A stretch of DNA of 64,000 bases from Marivita sp046591575 (GCF_046591575.1 NZ_JBIQWA010000005.1:248001-312000), one strand, 5' to 3'. Positions 8,470 through 16,967 are shown, counted from the first letter of the stretch. A program made the numbers and translations. The notes: generated by a model from the letters alone, not told the origin.

Positions 8470-10263
8470 TTGACTGGGCCGTCTGAACCTACCGATCTCA
8501 TGATAGCTGAGTTATCCCGCTGGGTGCTGGCTCAATGTCCGAATGCGCGAGACCTCACGCAGGGCGAATTGTCTCGATACGAGGCTAAGGACCCAATCCA
8601 CGGATGGGTTCTCCCGTTTGAACATCAAGCTGACCGCTTTGATCTGCAAGTGGTGCTCTTGCCGGATTTCCCGTGGACAAAGCCGCGCGTGTACTGCACC
8701 GAAAAATTTCGGTTTATGCAATATCCGCACATCGAAAAAGACGGTGCATTTTGCCTTTACCCAGCGGGGACAGAGCACAATCCTTTGAACCCCAAAGGGT
8801 TAATATGGGACGCTATCAAAGAAGCCATTCGATTGATCGTCGCTTCATACGACGACGCGTTTATCAGTGATTTCGCGGACGAGTTCGATTCTTATTGGAG
8901 CAAAACTGATGGGGGCAAAAACATCGTCAGCCTCCTGTCGCCCGGCGGTCCCTCCCGTCGGGTGTCCCTGTGGTGCAGTACAGGTGACTACTATCTGGCA
9001 GATGACCACACGGCCTTGGAGAGATGGCTTCGCAACCGTTTTCCGGGGAACAAGAAGGACTACAAATTCAACACCGCGACACACATCTCCCTCAATAGGC
9101 CTATTCTGCCTTCGGAATACCCGAGGTCGGGTGCGGCGATTCTACGCTTTTTGCGGGAGCTGGCACCCGAATCCGTAGAACTGCTGGAAGATGCGGCTGT
9201 AACCGCTGATGACAAGTTCACCGTTTCCTTCGAGGGGCGCACGGATGATGGGCCGGTATTTTTCGCCGTCGAAGTTATGCCTCCCGTCAAACAAGGTATG
9301 AAAGCCGGGCGACGCCCAGACATGGTGCAGAAGGGTTTTCGGCCTGGAAGGGTGCCGCCCCATATCCGAATGCAGCGGCTGTTCGGGGGGAACAAGGTTG
9401 AGCGTCACGAGACTATGCGCGCGGACCCATCGTGGATACATGGTCGTGACACCCCTACAGTCGCCCCATTGTTTGACAAGCGTGTTCTGATGATCGGCGC
9501 GGGTTCATTGGGAAGCGAGGTTGCTCTGCTTCTTGCCAAGACAGGTGTCGGCTCGATCACATTGGTCGACCCGGAACTTCTGGACTATCCTAATGTTGGG
9601 CGTCATATGCTCGGGGTCACGCAAGTCAGGACGTTTAAAGCCAAGTCACTGGCAGAAAAATTGGCTGGTGACTTCCCGCATATGCGCTCAATCCAGTACT
9701 TTGCCGAGGACTGGCAATCGCTCTACGTCATACGTTCTGAGATTTTCCACAACACCGATTTGATCGTGTCCACGGTTGGCAGTTGGGTGGCTGAAGGCAG
9801 GCTTAACCAAGTGGCTAGGAACGAAGCGGATTTCCCCCCTGTGATCTATGGGTGGGCAGAACCTTTTTCTGTGGCAGGACACGCCGTATTGATCGGCTCC
9901 AACGGTCCATGTTTTGCTTGCGGCATGGACCATTTCGGGAGGGCGCGACAAACAGTGTGTGAGTGGGACACCGAGACGACGCGCAAACAGCCCCATTGTG
10001 GAGCCAGTTTTCAACCATATGGGCCAGTATCGTTGTCAGGCGTAGCGGCCTTAGTGGCGAAGACCTCAACGAAAGCACTGCTTGGTGAGGTGCACCCCGG
10101 GACGGAGGCCGTTTACTGGTCTTCGAAGGAAGAAATTGCCGAGCAAGGAGGGCGCTTCACCCCGGACTTCCTAAGTTGCTTTTCTGACGTTCCTGAGTTC
10201 GGCGGAACGAGGAGATTTGAGTGGAGGCAAAGGGTAGACTGTGCTTTTTGCGGAGAAGCATGA
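8470..10263 (+). CDS. cap2: CBASS Cap2: fused E2-E1 ubiquitin-transfer-like enzyme
   Basis: Cap2 primes the cyclase by joining its C-terminus to target molecules. The 597-residue product has an N-terminal E2-like domain (about 1-150) with its candidate catalytic Cys in DGAFCLYPAG, and a C-terminal E1/ThiF-like domain. The E1 part has the nucleotide loop MIGAGSLGSEVALLLAKTG and DPELLDYPNVGRH. Cysteines in GPCFACGMDHF and the last residues CAFCGE probably bind zinc. The start is TTG at 8470, six bases after the cyclase stop; an ATG at 8500 is the alternative and neither has a strong ribosome site. Translational coupling is likely. Confidence 0.93.
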   Translation: MTGPSEPTDLMIAELSRWVLAQCPNARDLTQGELSRYEAKDPIHGWVLPFEHQADRFDLQVVLLPDFPWTKPRVYCTEKFRFMQYPHIEKDGAFCLYPAGTEHNPLNPKGLIWDAIKEAIRLIVASYDDAFISDFADEFDSYWSKTDGGKNIVSLLSPGGPSRRVSLWCSTGDYYLADDHTALERWLRNRFPGNKKDYKFNTATHISLNRPILPSEYPRSGAAILRFLRELAPESVELLEDAAVTADDKFTVSFEGRTDDGPVFFAVEVMPPVKQGMKAGRRPDMVQKGFRPGRVPPHIRMQRLFGGNKVERHETMRADPSWIHGRDTPTVAPLFDKRVLMIGAGSLGSEVALLLAKTGVGSITLVDPELLDYPNVGRHMLGVTQVRTFKAKSLAEKLAGDFPHMRSIQYFAEDWQSLYVIRSEIFHNTDLIVSTVGSWVAEGRLNQVARNEADFPPVIYGWAEPFSVAGHAVLIGSNGPCFACGMDHFGRARQTVCEWDTETTRKQPHCGASFQPYGPVSLSGVAALVAKTSTKALLGEVHPGTEAVYWSSKEEIAEQGGRFTPDFLSCFSDVPEFGGTRRFEWRQRVDCAFCGEA

Positions 10264-10730
10264 GTATTCGCTACCCCGTTGGAGAAAGTGGGCAATTTCT
10301 GACCCTAGAACAGGTTGTTCTCGATCACCTTGCTAAATGGCGACAGTTGGACCCGAATATGCCTGAAGCTGGTGGGCAGCTATTTGGCGCGGTCGAAGGT
10401 CAATGCATCCAAGTCAATCTGGCAACCGGTCCTAGGCGGTCCGACCGACGAGGGCGCTTCTTTTTTATCGCAGACCGTTTTGCGGAACGCCGGGAGATCA
10501 GCACATTGCACAAATCTGGGCTGCACTATTTCGGAGATTGGCACACTCACCCGCAAGCCATTCCCACCCCTTCTGAAACTGACATTTCATCAATGTCTGA
10601 CCTGTTCGCTCGCTCAAAGCATGAGTTGAATGCGTTCTTGATGGTGATTGTCGGCACAGCCGGATTTCCTGTCGGTCTGCACGTGTCACTTCATGAAGCC
10701 AGCGCATGGTCAAAATTGGTGAGCGGGTAA
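10260..10730 (+). CDS. cap3: CBASS Cap3: JAB/JAMM-family isopeptidase
   Basis: Cap3 removes the cyclase from its conjugates and so tunes CBASS activity. The 156-residue protein has the zinc metalloprotease core HYFGDWHTHPQAIPTPSETD, giving the H-x-H, Ser and Asp ligands of the JAMM motif. The ATG at 10260 overlaps the Cap2 stop as ATGA and has GGAG at 10250-10253. A GTG at 10221 would give a longer product but is less well supported. It closes the CBASS operon and is followed by a strong terminator. Confidence 0.93.
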   Translation: MSIRYPVGESGQFLTLEQVVLDHLAKWRQLDPNMPEAGGQLFGAVEGQCIQVNLATGPRRSDRRGRFFFIADRFAERREISTLHKSGLHYFGDWHTHPQAIPTPSETDISSMSDLFARSKHELNAFLMVIVGTAGFPVGLHVSLHEASAWSKLVSG

Positions 10731-10752
10731 AGTGGGGAATGAATAATAAGAA

Positions 10753-10787
10753 GAACGGGGCAAGTTACCCGCCCCGTTCACCTTTTT
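10753..10787 (+). terminator. Rho-independent terminator of the CBASS operon
   Basis: GAACGGGGC (10753-10761) and GCCCCGTTC (10771-10779) form a 9 bp perfect stem with a 9-nt loop, followed by five T residues (10783-10787). It separates the CBASS cargo from the minus-strand controller module. Confidence 0.9.
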
Positions 10788-10805
10788 GATTACCACTTAG
10801 AGCAG

Positions 10806-11018
10806 CTATCCATCTTTCTTCGGCTGCAAGGCCCGTCGCGCTTCCTTCTCGGCAGCGGACCCCTTTACCCATTGCCACGGTGTGCGCGGCTTCCGAGCCT
10901 TCGCGAGTTCTGGGTTCGCCTTGACGTCACTGGCGGCGGCGCGCAGGCGTTCGCGAGCCTCGCGCGGGTCGATCTTGAGTTCGTCGCAGATGGCCTTGAG
11001 CGTCACGATGTCGGTCAT
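10806..11018 (-). CDS. Small conserved island protein, 70 aa (copy 1)
   Basis: The function is unknown. The N-terminus (VTLKAICDELKIDPREARER) looks like a small helical, possibly DNA-binding, unit. The C-terminus is basic with the block PRTPWQWVKGSAAEKEA. A second copy of 72 residues is encoded at 25092-25310 and keeps both blocks, so the protein is under constraint. The start at 11018 has GGAGAT upstream. It lies directly downstream of the XRE controller gene on the same strand and probably shares its promoter. Confidence 0.75.
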   Translation of the reverse strand: MTDIVTLKAICDELKIDPREARERLRAAASDVKANPELAKARKPRTPWQWVKGSAAEKEARRALQPKKDG

Positions 11019-11083
11019 GTCGATCTCCTAAGTTGCTGATGCAGATCGATAAGACGCAAGGCCAGAGCGTGTCAGGGATAACC

Positions 11084-11302
11084 CTAGTTCGGCTTGAAGA
11101 TTTCCGAGACGTCCACGCCGAGGGCCTTCGCGATGCGCTCGACCACCAAGATCGACGGGTTGCGTTTCCCGGTCTCGACGCCGCTCAGATAGGTCTGATG
11201 ACTGTCCGCGCGATGGGCGACCTCTTCTTGCGAAAGGTTCTTCTCCCTCCTGATCCTCTGGATATTTCTCGAAACGCGCGATTGAATTGACATGCGCGGC
11301 AT
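11084..11302 (-). CDS. XRE-type small regulator resembling restriction-modification controller (C) proteins (copy 1)
   Basis: This 72-residue protein is almost entirely one helix-turn-helix domain: NIQRIRREKNLSQEEVAHRA, then TYLSGVETGKRNPS and AKALGVDVSEIF. Length and pattern match C proteins of restriction-modification systems. That reading is strengthened by the GACTATAAGTC palindrome at 11332-11342, which fits the C-box form GACT-N3-AGTC just upstream. The start may be the ATG at 11302 or at 11293; neither has a strong ribosome site, and C genes are often leaderless. It is divergent from the GIY-YIG nuclease gene, which it may control. No methyltransferase gene is nearby. Confidence 0.85.
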   Translation of the reverse strand: MPRMSIQSRVSRNIQRIRREKNLSQEEVAHRADSHQTYLSGVETGKRNPSILVVERIAKALGVDVSEIFKPN

Positions 11303-11331
11303 GGCGCATGGCGGTCACGCCCTCGACCATA

Positions 11332-11358
11332 GACTATAAGTCATATTCGACTTAGGCT
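11332..11358. promoter_or_regulatory. C-box-like operator between the controller and nuclease genes (copy 1)
   Basis: GACTATAAGTC (11332-11342) is a perfect GACT-N3-AGTC symmetric element. Six bases on, GACTTAGGCT (11349-11358) looks like a degraded second box. TATAAG on the plus strand and TATAGT on the minus strand could act as divergent -10 elements within the first box. The second island has the same arrangement with one mismatch in box 1. Confidence 0.65.
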
Positions 11359-11393
11359 GACGGAAGGCCCGAAGTCACTGGTGACATTCACGA

Positions 11394-12008
11394 ATGCAGG
11401 AAGAGGCAGGGGGACGTGCGCCCTCATGGTTGACTCTTAGTCTATTTGACGAGGCGAGCGCCGTCCTGTCGCCTGAGACCCTCCTGCTGCCCGATCATGT
11501 CTTGGATTACATCGACCGGCACGCGGTCACGCACGGCGTCTATGGGTGGTGGTTTGACTACGGCTTGCCTCTGGTGCCGAGGGACGGATGTATCGAGCGT
11601 GACGGGAAGCACCTGCTCTATATTGGCATTGCACCCCCGAAAGACCGGCCAGTGCGGCGAGATGGATCAACACCTGTGAAAAGCAGACTTTGGCGCAACC
11701 ACCTACGCGGGACGGTGCGCACCTCGACCTTGCGTTTGTCGCTTGCGGCGCTTCTCGAACAAGAACTTGAACTGACGTTCTGGCGCGACAAACGAAACCG
11801 CGTGCGCATGGATCGCCACCATGAGGACAGGCTATCAGATTGGACCGCCAAACACGCGGCAATTTCGGTCGTGCAGCATGACGAACCGTGGTCCCTTGAG
11901 GAAGCGCTGGTCAGGACCGGGCCGCCCTTGCCCCTCAACCTGAGTATGTCCGGGCATCCGTTCAGATCGACGCTGAGCGACCTGCGCCGCGTGCTGGGGC
12001 GAAAATGA
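11394..12008 (+). CDS. GIY-YIG nuclease-family protein
   Basis: The 204-residue protein has a GIY-YIG-like core: GVYGWWFD (about residues 43-50) pairs with HLLYIGIAP (about 68-76), followed by RLWRNHLRG and a helical region with an E-rich LLEQELELTFW. Family members cut DNA as homing, repair or defence nucleases; the target here is unknown. The ATG at 11394 has little ribosome site, and the shared leader contains the C-box-like operator. The gene is duplicated at 25686-26260, where it is frameshifted and truncated. Its constant position next to variable defence cargo suggests an island-maintenance or anti-phage job. Confidence 0.8.
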   Translation: MQEEAGGRAPSWLTLSLFDEASAVLSPETLLLPDHVLDYIDRHAVTHGVYGWWFDYGLPLVPRDGCIERDGKHLLYIGIAPPKDRPVRRDGSTPVKSRLWRNHLRGTVRTSTLRLSLAALLEQELELTFWRDKRNRVRMDRHHEDRLSDWTAKHAAISVVQHDEPWSLEEALVRTGPPLPLNLSMSGHPFRSTLSDLRRVLGRK

Positions 12009-12294
12009 CCGCTTCTGCAACTAACCCCGAGGATCGAGAGCGAAACGCGCGCGCGGCGGCGTTGTATTGAGCCAGGAGCGCCGGGGCGTGCCTCAGGCAT
12101 GGTGATCCCGCCGCAATCCCGGCTGGCACGCTGTGTGGCGCGCTCACGGCGGTTCTCCCGACATCCGCGCAGGCGCGGCGCATCGGCATGGCTACCTCTG
12201 TCGTCTCCATAGGCCGCGCGGGAATTACCCTGACGGTCAATGGTCCCCGATCTTATTTCGCTGGCATCGAAACCAGCCAGCGAGGAAATCGGCA

Positions 12295-12525
12295 ATGACG
12301 ATACGCGCGACATGGGCCTTCAACGGCCAGACGAAAATCATCTTGGGCAACTGGCACCGCCTGTGGTGCCTGCTGTTCGGCCCGTTCTATTACCTGTTCA
12401 AGGGCATGTTCCTATGGGCGATCTTGTCGCTGATCACGGCCAACGGCCTGTGGGTCGGCTTCCCCTTGTTCAACCGCGCTATCGTGCTAAGCCATTACCA
12501 TCGCAAGGGGTGGGTGCAAGAATGA
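12295..12525 (+). CDS. Small membrane protein, DUF2628-like
   Basis: This 76-residue product starts at the ATG at 12295 with GAGGA upstream. It has a basic N-terminus, then NWHRLWCLLFGPFYYLFKG and two closely spaced hydrophobic segments (about residues 23-55), and ends in a basic tail. The W/FGPFYYL pattern resembles DUF2628 proteins, small inner-membrane proteins of unknown role. It lies between the nuclease gene and the non-coding stretch of the island. Confidence 0.65.
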   Translation: MTIRATWAFNGQTKIILGNWHRLWCLLFGPFYYLFKGMFLWAILSLITANGLWVGFPLFNRAIVLSHYHRKGWVQE

Positions 12526-12916
12526 CCGCCCGAGCAGTTTGCCACCCGAGTGGAACCCGGCGCGGCAAGCTGAACCCCAGCACGAACGCGGACCGCATGA
12601 AAAGGTTCGAAAATTTGGCTCCGGCTCGCATCCGACAGACTGATAGATAGTCAACGGGTCGGTCCGAGGCGTTCCGCGCGGCGCTGGCACAGGGTGACCA
12701 CAGGGGGATGGGGGGAGGCGTTTTTTTATCGGCGCGCGCCCTGTGGACGGACAAGGGGTCATACATGCAGCCGAGGTTTTTGGCCCTGAGCCGCTGCCGC
12801 CCCGAAATGAAGATGCTCAAGCTTCTCATCTTTCTCACCGATTTCGTGACAACCTTGGATTTCGATGTTGCTCACGATAATTCTGAGAAAGTTGATCAGC
12901 TTGAGCACCTTGGAGT
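12526..12916. other. Non-coding stretch of the island with a long interrupted hairpin; possible replication origin
   Basis: About 390 bp without a credible gene. TGCTCAAGCTTCTCA... (12814-12837) and its near complement (12884-12907) match at about 20 of 24 positions. An inner TCGTGACAAC / GTTGCTCACGA pair extends the stem, so the whole of 12814-12907 can fold. Further left, CCACAGGG (about 12698) and CCCTGTGG (about 12738) form another inverted pair around a T7 tract. The region abuts the 3' end of the primase/ATPase operon, so it could be the satellite origin or a strong terminator. Confidence 0.5.
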
Positions 12917-13888
12917 TCAGGATTTGTCGAGTTTCCAAATCCACGTCTTTCCCTTCTTCTCGGATTTGACGCCTGCCTCACGCTTTGCCCGGTTCAGCGT
13001 CGGGCGCGAGATTTGGGCGCCAGCGGCCCGTATGAAAAGCTCGCCCGAAGGCAGAGGTCCCTTTGCCAGCAGCTCGCGCAGGAACTCGACGGCGCGCGCT
13101 TCCTCGCTCTGCTCGTCCTGCCCATGCCGCTCTAGATCGTCGGCGGAATAGTGGGTGGTGCCGCGCCATTCAATCACCGGCAGGCCCTCGGGCTGCTCTA
13201 CGATCTCGTAGACATAGCTTTGGGGCTTCGCGCCGATGTTGTTCTTGACCTGTGCAAGGATGCGAAGGTTATCGTTCTCAGGGTGCTTGGCTACCGCCAG
13301 CGCAGTGCGTGCCACGCCGATCACGTCGATTGACCCGACGCCCCTATAGATGGCCTTGCCCTTCCCGCCCTTCGTCCAATGTCGGAGCGCGATGACCGCT
13401 GGGCCATATTCCTTGAACAGGCGGTCAAGTTCATGGAGCGCAGCACGGATCGAAGTCGGCTTGCCCAGATCGACTTTGCCCGAGAGGAACGAATAAAGGG
13501 TATCGATCACAACGAGGTCTGGCGTCTGGTCTTCCAACTCCTCACGAAGCCGCGTCAGGCCCTTTTCGTCGAACAGAAGGAAGTCGTCGAGGACACGAAC
13601 CCGCTTCAGGTTCGCACCCATCTGTTCCATGCGGGGCCGGATCGTGTCAGCGGCATCATCTTCTGAACTGATGTAGAGCACGTTGCCCTTCTCGACTCTT
13701 GATCCATCGGGCAACTTTCCTCCTGTGGTCACCAACGCCCCGAGGTGCATACAAAGGTATGATTTGCCGAGTTCTGGATCACCTTCGAGTATCGTCGTCT
13801 TCTCGTATGGGATGAGCGGCTTCCATAGCCATTCGATCTCCTTGGCCTTGATCTCGTCAAGCGTGCGGAATGTGTTGTCATTCGTCAT
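12917..13888 (-). CDS. RecA/KaiC-fold AAA ATPase, RepA-helicase-like
   Basis: The 323-residue protein has a Walker A-like loop in LEGDPELGKSYLCMHLG (about residues 34-50) and Walker B in DLVVIDTLYSF (about 123-133). An ALRHWTKGG block matches the hexameric RepA-type helicase/AAA_25 group. The C-terminal 90 residues look like a winged-helix unit (SGELFIRAAGAQISRPTLNR). Together with the overlapping upstream primase gene it forms a replication pair like those of plasmids and phage satellites. Its ATG overlaps the primase stop by 4 nt, which indicates coupling. Loading of a host helicase is an inference. Confidence 0.82.
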   Translation of the reverse strand: MTNDNTFRTLDEIKAKEIEWLWKPLIPYEKTTILEGDPELGKSYLCMHLGALVTTGGKLPDGSRVEKGNVLYISSEDDAADTIRPRMEQMGANLKRVRVLDDFLLFDEKGLTRLREELEDQTPDLVVIDTLYSFLSGKVDLGKPTSIRAALHELDRLFKEYGPAVIALRHWTKGGKGKAIYRGVGSIDVIGVARTALAVAKHPENDNLRILAQVKNNIGAKPQSYVYEIVEQPEGLPVIEWRGTTHYSADDLERHGQDEQSEEARAVEFLRELLAKGPLPSGELFIRAAGAQISRPTLNRAKREAGVKSEKKGKTWIWKLDKS

Positions 13889-14871
13889 TGCGCCACCCCC
13901 ATTCGCGTGATGATGCGCGATACCTCGGTTTCCAGCGCGTTGATGTCGTCGCCGTACTTGTCGCGGAAGTATGGGCTGGACCAGATCACGCTGGCGATCT
14001 CGTCGAGCGTTGCGCCTGCCTCGTGCAGGCCAGCCACCATCGCGAAGATCCTGCTGGATCGATCAGATGCCTGCGCACGGTTGTGCCTGATCAGTGATCG
14101 CGTCGATGCATCCAACTTCGAGCGATACTTTTTCAGGACATTGAGGCGTTCATGGGCATGGGGATTCATGTCCAGCGCCTCGGGTTCTGCCGCGTGGGCG
14201 CCGTTATGACCCGTCAGCAACTTAGGACGGACCGTGATCGGCCTTGGATCGAAATGCACCAGCGGAATGAACGGCCTGTCGTACTCGGGCTTGTGGTTGA
14301 ATGACCCCGGCAACCGCAGCAGCTTGTTTGCCGCGCTGCCGCCTTTGTCGCCGCCGTGACGATACGTGAGCGACTTTGAAAAGGCTGACGCCTGCGCGGG
14401 CGTGTGTGGCCGGTCCCAGAACCACAGCGCCTGCGTGCGTCCCGGCGAGGTTTCCCAAACAACGGACGGTTTCGGGTCGAAGGCGAAAGGATCGGCCTTG
14501 TCCACATCGCACCACCCCAATCGCGTAATGAGGACGCCTCCGACTTTCCGGCTGGGGCGCGCATAGACATTGGGGCTGAAATACTGATCGAAACGGTATC
14601 GATCATAACGAAGGAGAAGGTGGTCTATTTTGATTCTATCGCGCAGCGAAACGAACTTGTCGATCATCTTCGTCGTGCCTTTGCGACGAAAGCAGAGGTT
14701 CCCGAACTTGTCGGGGCCAGTATGCGCGGGCTTGTACCAGAGGTCACCGAGGAAATCGTCTTGGTCTTGCAGCACGTCGCGCTCAGAGGCACCTTCGGCC
14801 ATCAGCGCGGGAAATTTGGTTCTGTAGATGTACTTTTCGGGTTTTTGGTCTGCCATTGTATTTTCTTTCAT
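13885..14871 (-). CDS. RepB-type DNA primase (archaeo-eukaryotic primase fold)
   Basis: The 328-residue protein resembles primases of mobile elements. It has a central block with GWCDVDKADPF carrying acidic residues, then VVWETSPGRTQALWFWDRP, then NKLLRLPGSFNHKP, the usual order in RepB-like and DUF5906-linked primases. The C-terminal part is helical and may bind DNA. The start is the ATG at 14871 or the one at 14856; neither has a strong ribosome site. It overlaps the ATPase gene downstream. It probably makes primers for autonomous replication of the excised island. Confidence 0.78.
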   Translation of the reverse strand: MKENTMADQKPEKYIYRTKFPALMAEGASERDVLQDQDDFLGDLWYKPAHTGPDKFGNLCFRRKGTTKMIDKFVSLRDRIKIDHLLLRYDRYRFDQYFSPNVYARPSRKVGGVLITRLGWCDVDKADPFAFDPKPSVVWETSPGRTQALWFWDRPHTPAQASAFSKSLTYRHGGDKGGSAANKLLRLPGSFNHKPEYDRPFIPLVHFDPRPITVRPKLLTGHNGAHAAEPEALDMNPHAHERLNVLKKYRSKLDASTRSLIRHNRAQASDRSSRIFAMVAGLHEAGATLDEIASVIWSSPYFRDKYGDDINALETEVSRIITRMGVAQ

Positions 14872-14943
14872 GCGGGCACACCACGAGGCGCACGCGAAAG
14901 CGCGTGGCGGGTCCGTGGTTGCGGTAGGGGGAGGCTTCGCCGA

Positions 14944-15168
14944 TCAGTATTCGGCGTAATGCGTGCGGGTGCGTTCGGCGGCGCGGTCAGCGAGCCAGTC
15001 TTCAATCTCGGACAGGAACCACGCAACGCTGGTCCCGGCCATCCTGATCTTGCGCGGAAAGCGCCCACGGGCCTCCCAGCGCAGCAGGGTCGTATTGCTC
15101 ACATGGATGCCAAGGCGCTTAAGGTCAGCGCGTGTGGCCAAGGTCTTGCGACCGTCGTCAATTTTCAT
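14944..15168 (-). CDS. AlpA-like helix-turn-helix regulator / excisionase
   Basis: This 74-residue MerR-like winged-helix protein has LATRADLKRLGIHVSNTTLL, then RWEARGRFPRKIRMAGTSVA and WFLSEIEDWLADRA. That is the AlpA/excisionase arrangement of DNA recognition helix, wing and a WxxxEIxxWL tail. It lies between the integrase and replication genes, where such proteins activate excision or satellite transcription. The start at 15168 is preceded by GGAGGACC. Confidence 0.85.
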   Translation of the reverse strand: MKIDDGRKTLATRADLKRLGIHVSNTTLLRWEARGRFPRKIRMAGTSVAWFLSEIEDWLADRAAERTRTHYAEY

Positions 15169-15262
15169 GATGGTCCTCCATCGGTTGGATAAAGGGGCGC
15201 CCCATTAGTTCACGTGTGATGGCAGATTAGCAGGGGTGCAGAGCGCAGTCGCGGAACACAAA

Positions 15263-15808
15263 TCAGGGGTTTTCGTCCCAGATCGTTTCAGACTGAACGC
15301 CAAGGTTTTCGAGCAATTCAAGGACGGCAATTATCGTTCGGGTATGGGGCGCGTCAGGATCGAACAAAGACTCGATCTCAGCCATTTCCCGTGTGGTCAA
15401 CTGGGCACCGGCCTTTCTGCGCAGGCGATGTTCAACAGCGTCATCGCTCACGTTGTCGCTCTTCCCGGCCAGTTCTGCGAAACGCCGCGCGGCCTCGCGA
15501 ACCTTCATGGGCTCGCGCGCGATTTCAGCTTCCCATTTGGGCGTTTGAAACCGTTCGTCCTTCTTCGCTATGGCATGCCGGAGGCCATCAAGCTCACGCT
15601 TGCGCACCTCGTCAATGACCTTGAATAGCGCCAGATCATCGAATGCGGCTGTTCGGCCACGCCCACGCTTTTCGCCGAACAGGGCCTCGCGCACGATTGC
15701 CAAACGTTCTGCCTCACTTTTCCTGTCGGGATGTTCGTATGAGCGAATGATGCTGAGAAGCAGGAGGTCAACCTGACGCTTGCGCAATTTCGGCTTGGGT
15801 GGCGTCAT
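15263..15808 (-). CDS. Hypothetical island protein, 181 aa
   Basis: I do not recognise this protein. It is charged and helical, with a basic N-terminus (PPKPKLRKRQ), GEKRGRGRTAAFDD near residue 50 and an acidic C-terminus. No membrane or signal segment is present. It overlaps the 3' end of the integrase gene by 41 nt on the same strand, so it is probably co-transcribed with it. Confidence 0.6.
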   Translation of the reverse strand: MTPPKPKLRKRQVDLLLLSIIRSYEHPDRKSEAERLAIVREALFGEKRGRGRTAAFDDLALFKVIDEVRKRELDGLRHAIAKKDERFQTPKWEAEIAREPMKVREAARRFAELAGKSDNVSDDAVEHRLRRKAGAQLTTREMAEIESLFDPDAPHTRTIIAVLELLENLGVQSETIWDENP

Positions 15809-16967
15809 TCTTCGACCTGACCAATGTCATCACGTGTTGCGACCATGCGCCGAGGGCTCCGCGCTTCTCGTCCGCGTATGAATAGACATTGTAGATAGCA
15901 GCAACGCCCGAGACCACACCCGTCTTGTGGTTCAATAGCGCCTCGGTGACGGGCTGGGGGACGCCCAGCATCGCCATGTTGGTGGACATCGTGCGGCGCA
16001 GGTCATGGATAATCCACGGCTCCGTGCCCTCGGGCAGCGCCTTGTCGAGCCGGTCTTTCAGGCGACCGAACCCCGACACGGGCGATTTGCCGGTGGTGGT
16101 GAACACGTAGTCCGACCCGAGGAACCTCGGCACCCTGCGCAGCACGTCCATCATCGCGTCGGTGATCGGCACAGTGTGCTGCCTGCCGTTCTTGGCACGC
16201 TGCGAAGGCAGGGTCCACAGGCGTTTTTCGAGGTCGAGTTCCAACCAGCGCATCTCGGCGACCTCGGCGCGCCTCTGGCCGCTCAGGATCAGCAGCTTCA
16301 TGCAATCCCCGAAAGGATAGCCTTCGGCGTCACAGGCCGTCCACAGCGCGCCCAGCTCATCGTCGGTCAGCACGCGCTCGCGCGACCTTTCCTTGGACAG
16401 CGGTTTCATCCCGGCGATGGGGGAGGCGTCGATCATGCCGCGCTCGACGCACCAGCCCATCAGGTGCTTGAGGTGGGCCAGCGCCCGGTTCGCGCTGACC
16501 GGCGCGGATTTGTGGATCACATCGCAGGCTTTCACGACATCGGCGCGTTTGATCTCGTCGATCCGTTTGCCGTGCAGGGTCGTGAATTTCGCCAGCAGGG
16601 CTTCCTTGCGCTTCCAGTCGCGGTTGTGAACCTTGGCGTGCTTCTCGATGTAATCGGGGATCACGTCGCCCAGCGTGGGCTTTGTCTCGACCTCAACGCC
16701 CGTGCGATCTTCGAAGCGGCCTGTCTCGATTTCGTAGAGAACCTGTCGCACCCGTTCACGCGCCTCGGCCAGCGACACGACGCCGAACCTCCCGATGGTC
16801 AGGCGACGCATCTTCCCGTTGATGCGCTTGTGCAGGCAGAACGTCTTGGTGCCGGACGTGCTGATGCGCAGCACGAGGCCCGGCATCAACTCGTCCCGGA
16901 ATTCGAGACGTTTCGACGGGTTGGGCTTCTGCCCCTCGATGAACTTGGTGGTGAGCTTGCGTTTCAT
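15768..16967 (-). CDS. int: Tyrosine-recombinase integrase of the tRNA-Phe island
   Basis: This catalyses site-specific integration into the tRNA-Phe 3' end. From the ATG at 16967 (MKRKLTTKFIEGQKP) the protein is 399 residues, the usual size for the DUF4102-type integrases of genomic islands. It has the N-terminal arm-binding domain (KTFCLHKRINGKMRRLTIG), a SAM-like core-binding domain, and a catalytic domain. The catalytic block includes SGQRRAEVAEMRW (first Arg), WIIHDLRRTMSTNMA (His-x-x-Arg) and the C-terminal Tyr in AAIYNVYSYADEKR. A longer frame to 17159 reaches towards attR and is less likely. It sits directly inside the right repeat. Confidence 0.93.
   Translation of the reverse strand: MKRKLTTKFIEGQKPNPSKRLEFRDELMPGLVLRISTSGTKTFCLHKRINGKMRRLTIGRFGVVSLAEARERVRQVLYEIETGRFEDRTGVEVETKPTLGDVIPDYIEKHAKVHNRDWKRKEALLAKFTTLHGKRIDEIKRADVVKACDVIHKSAPVSANRALAHLKHLMGWCVERGMIDASPIAGMKPLSKERSRERVLTDDELGALWTACDAEGYPFGDCMKLLILSGQRRAEVAEMRWLELDLEKRLWTLPSQRAKNGRQHTVPITDAMMDVLRRVPRFLGSDYVFTTTGKSPVSGFGRLKDRLDKALPEGTEPWIIHDLRRTMSTNMAMLGVPQPVTEALLNHKTGVVSGVAAIYNVYSYADEKRGALGAWSQHVMTLVRSKNDATQAEIAQASG

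Noticed and set aside
12240..12650. 136-codon plus-strand frame after the nuclease gene
   Set aside because: It overlaps the better supported 76-codon membrane protein gene in another frame and has no good start.
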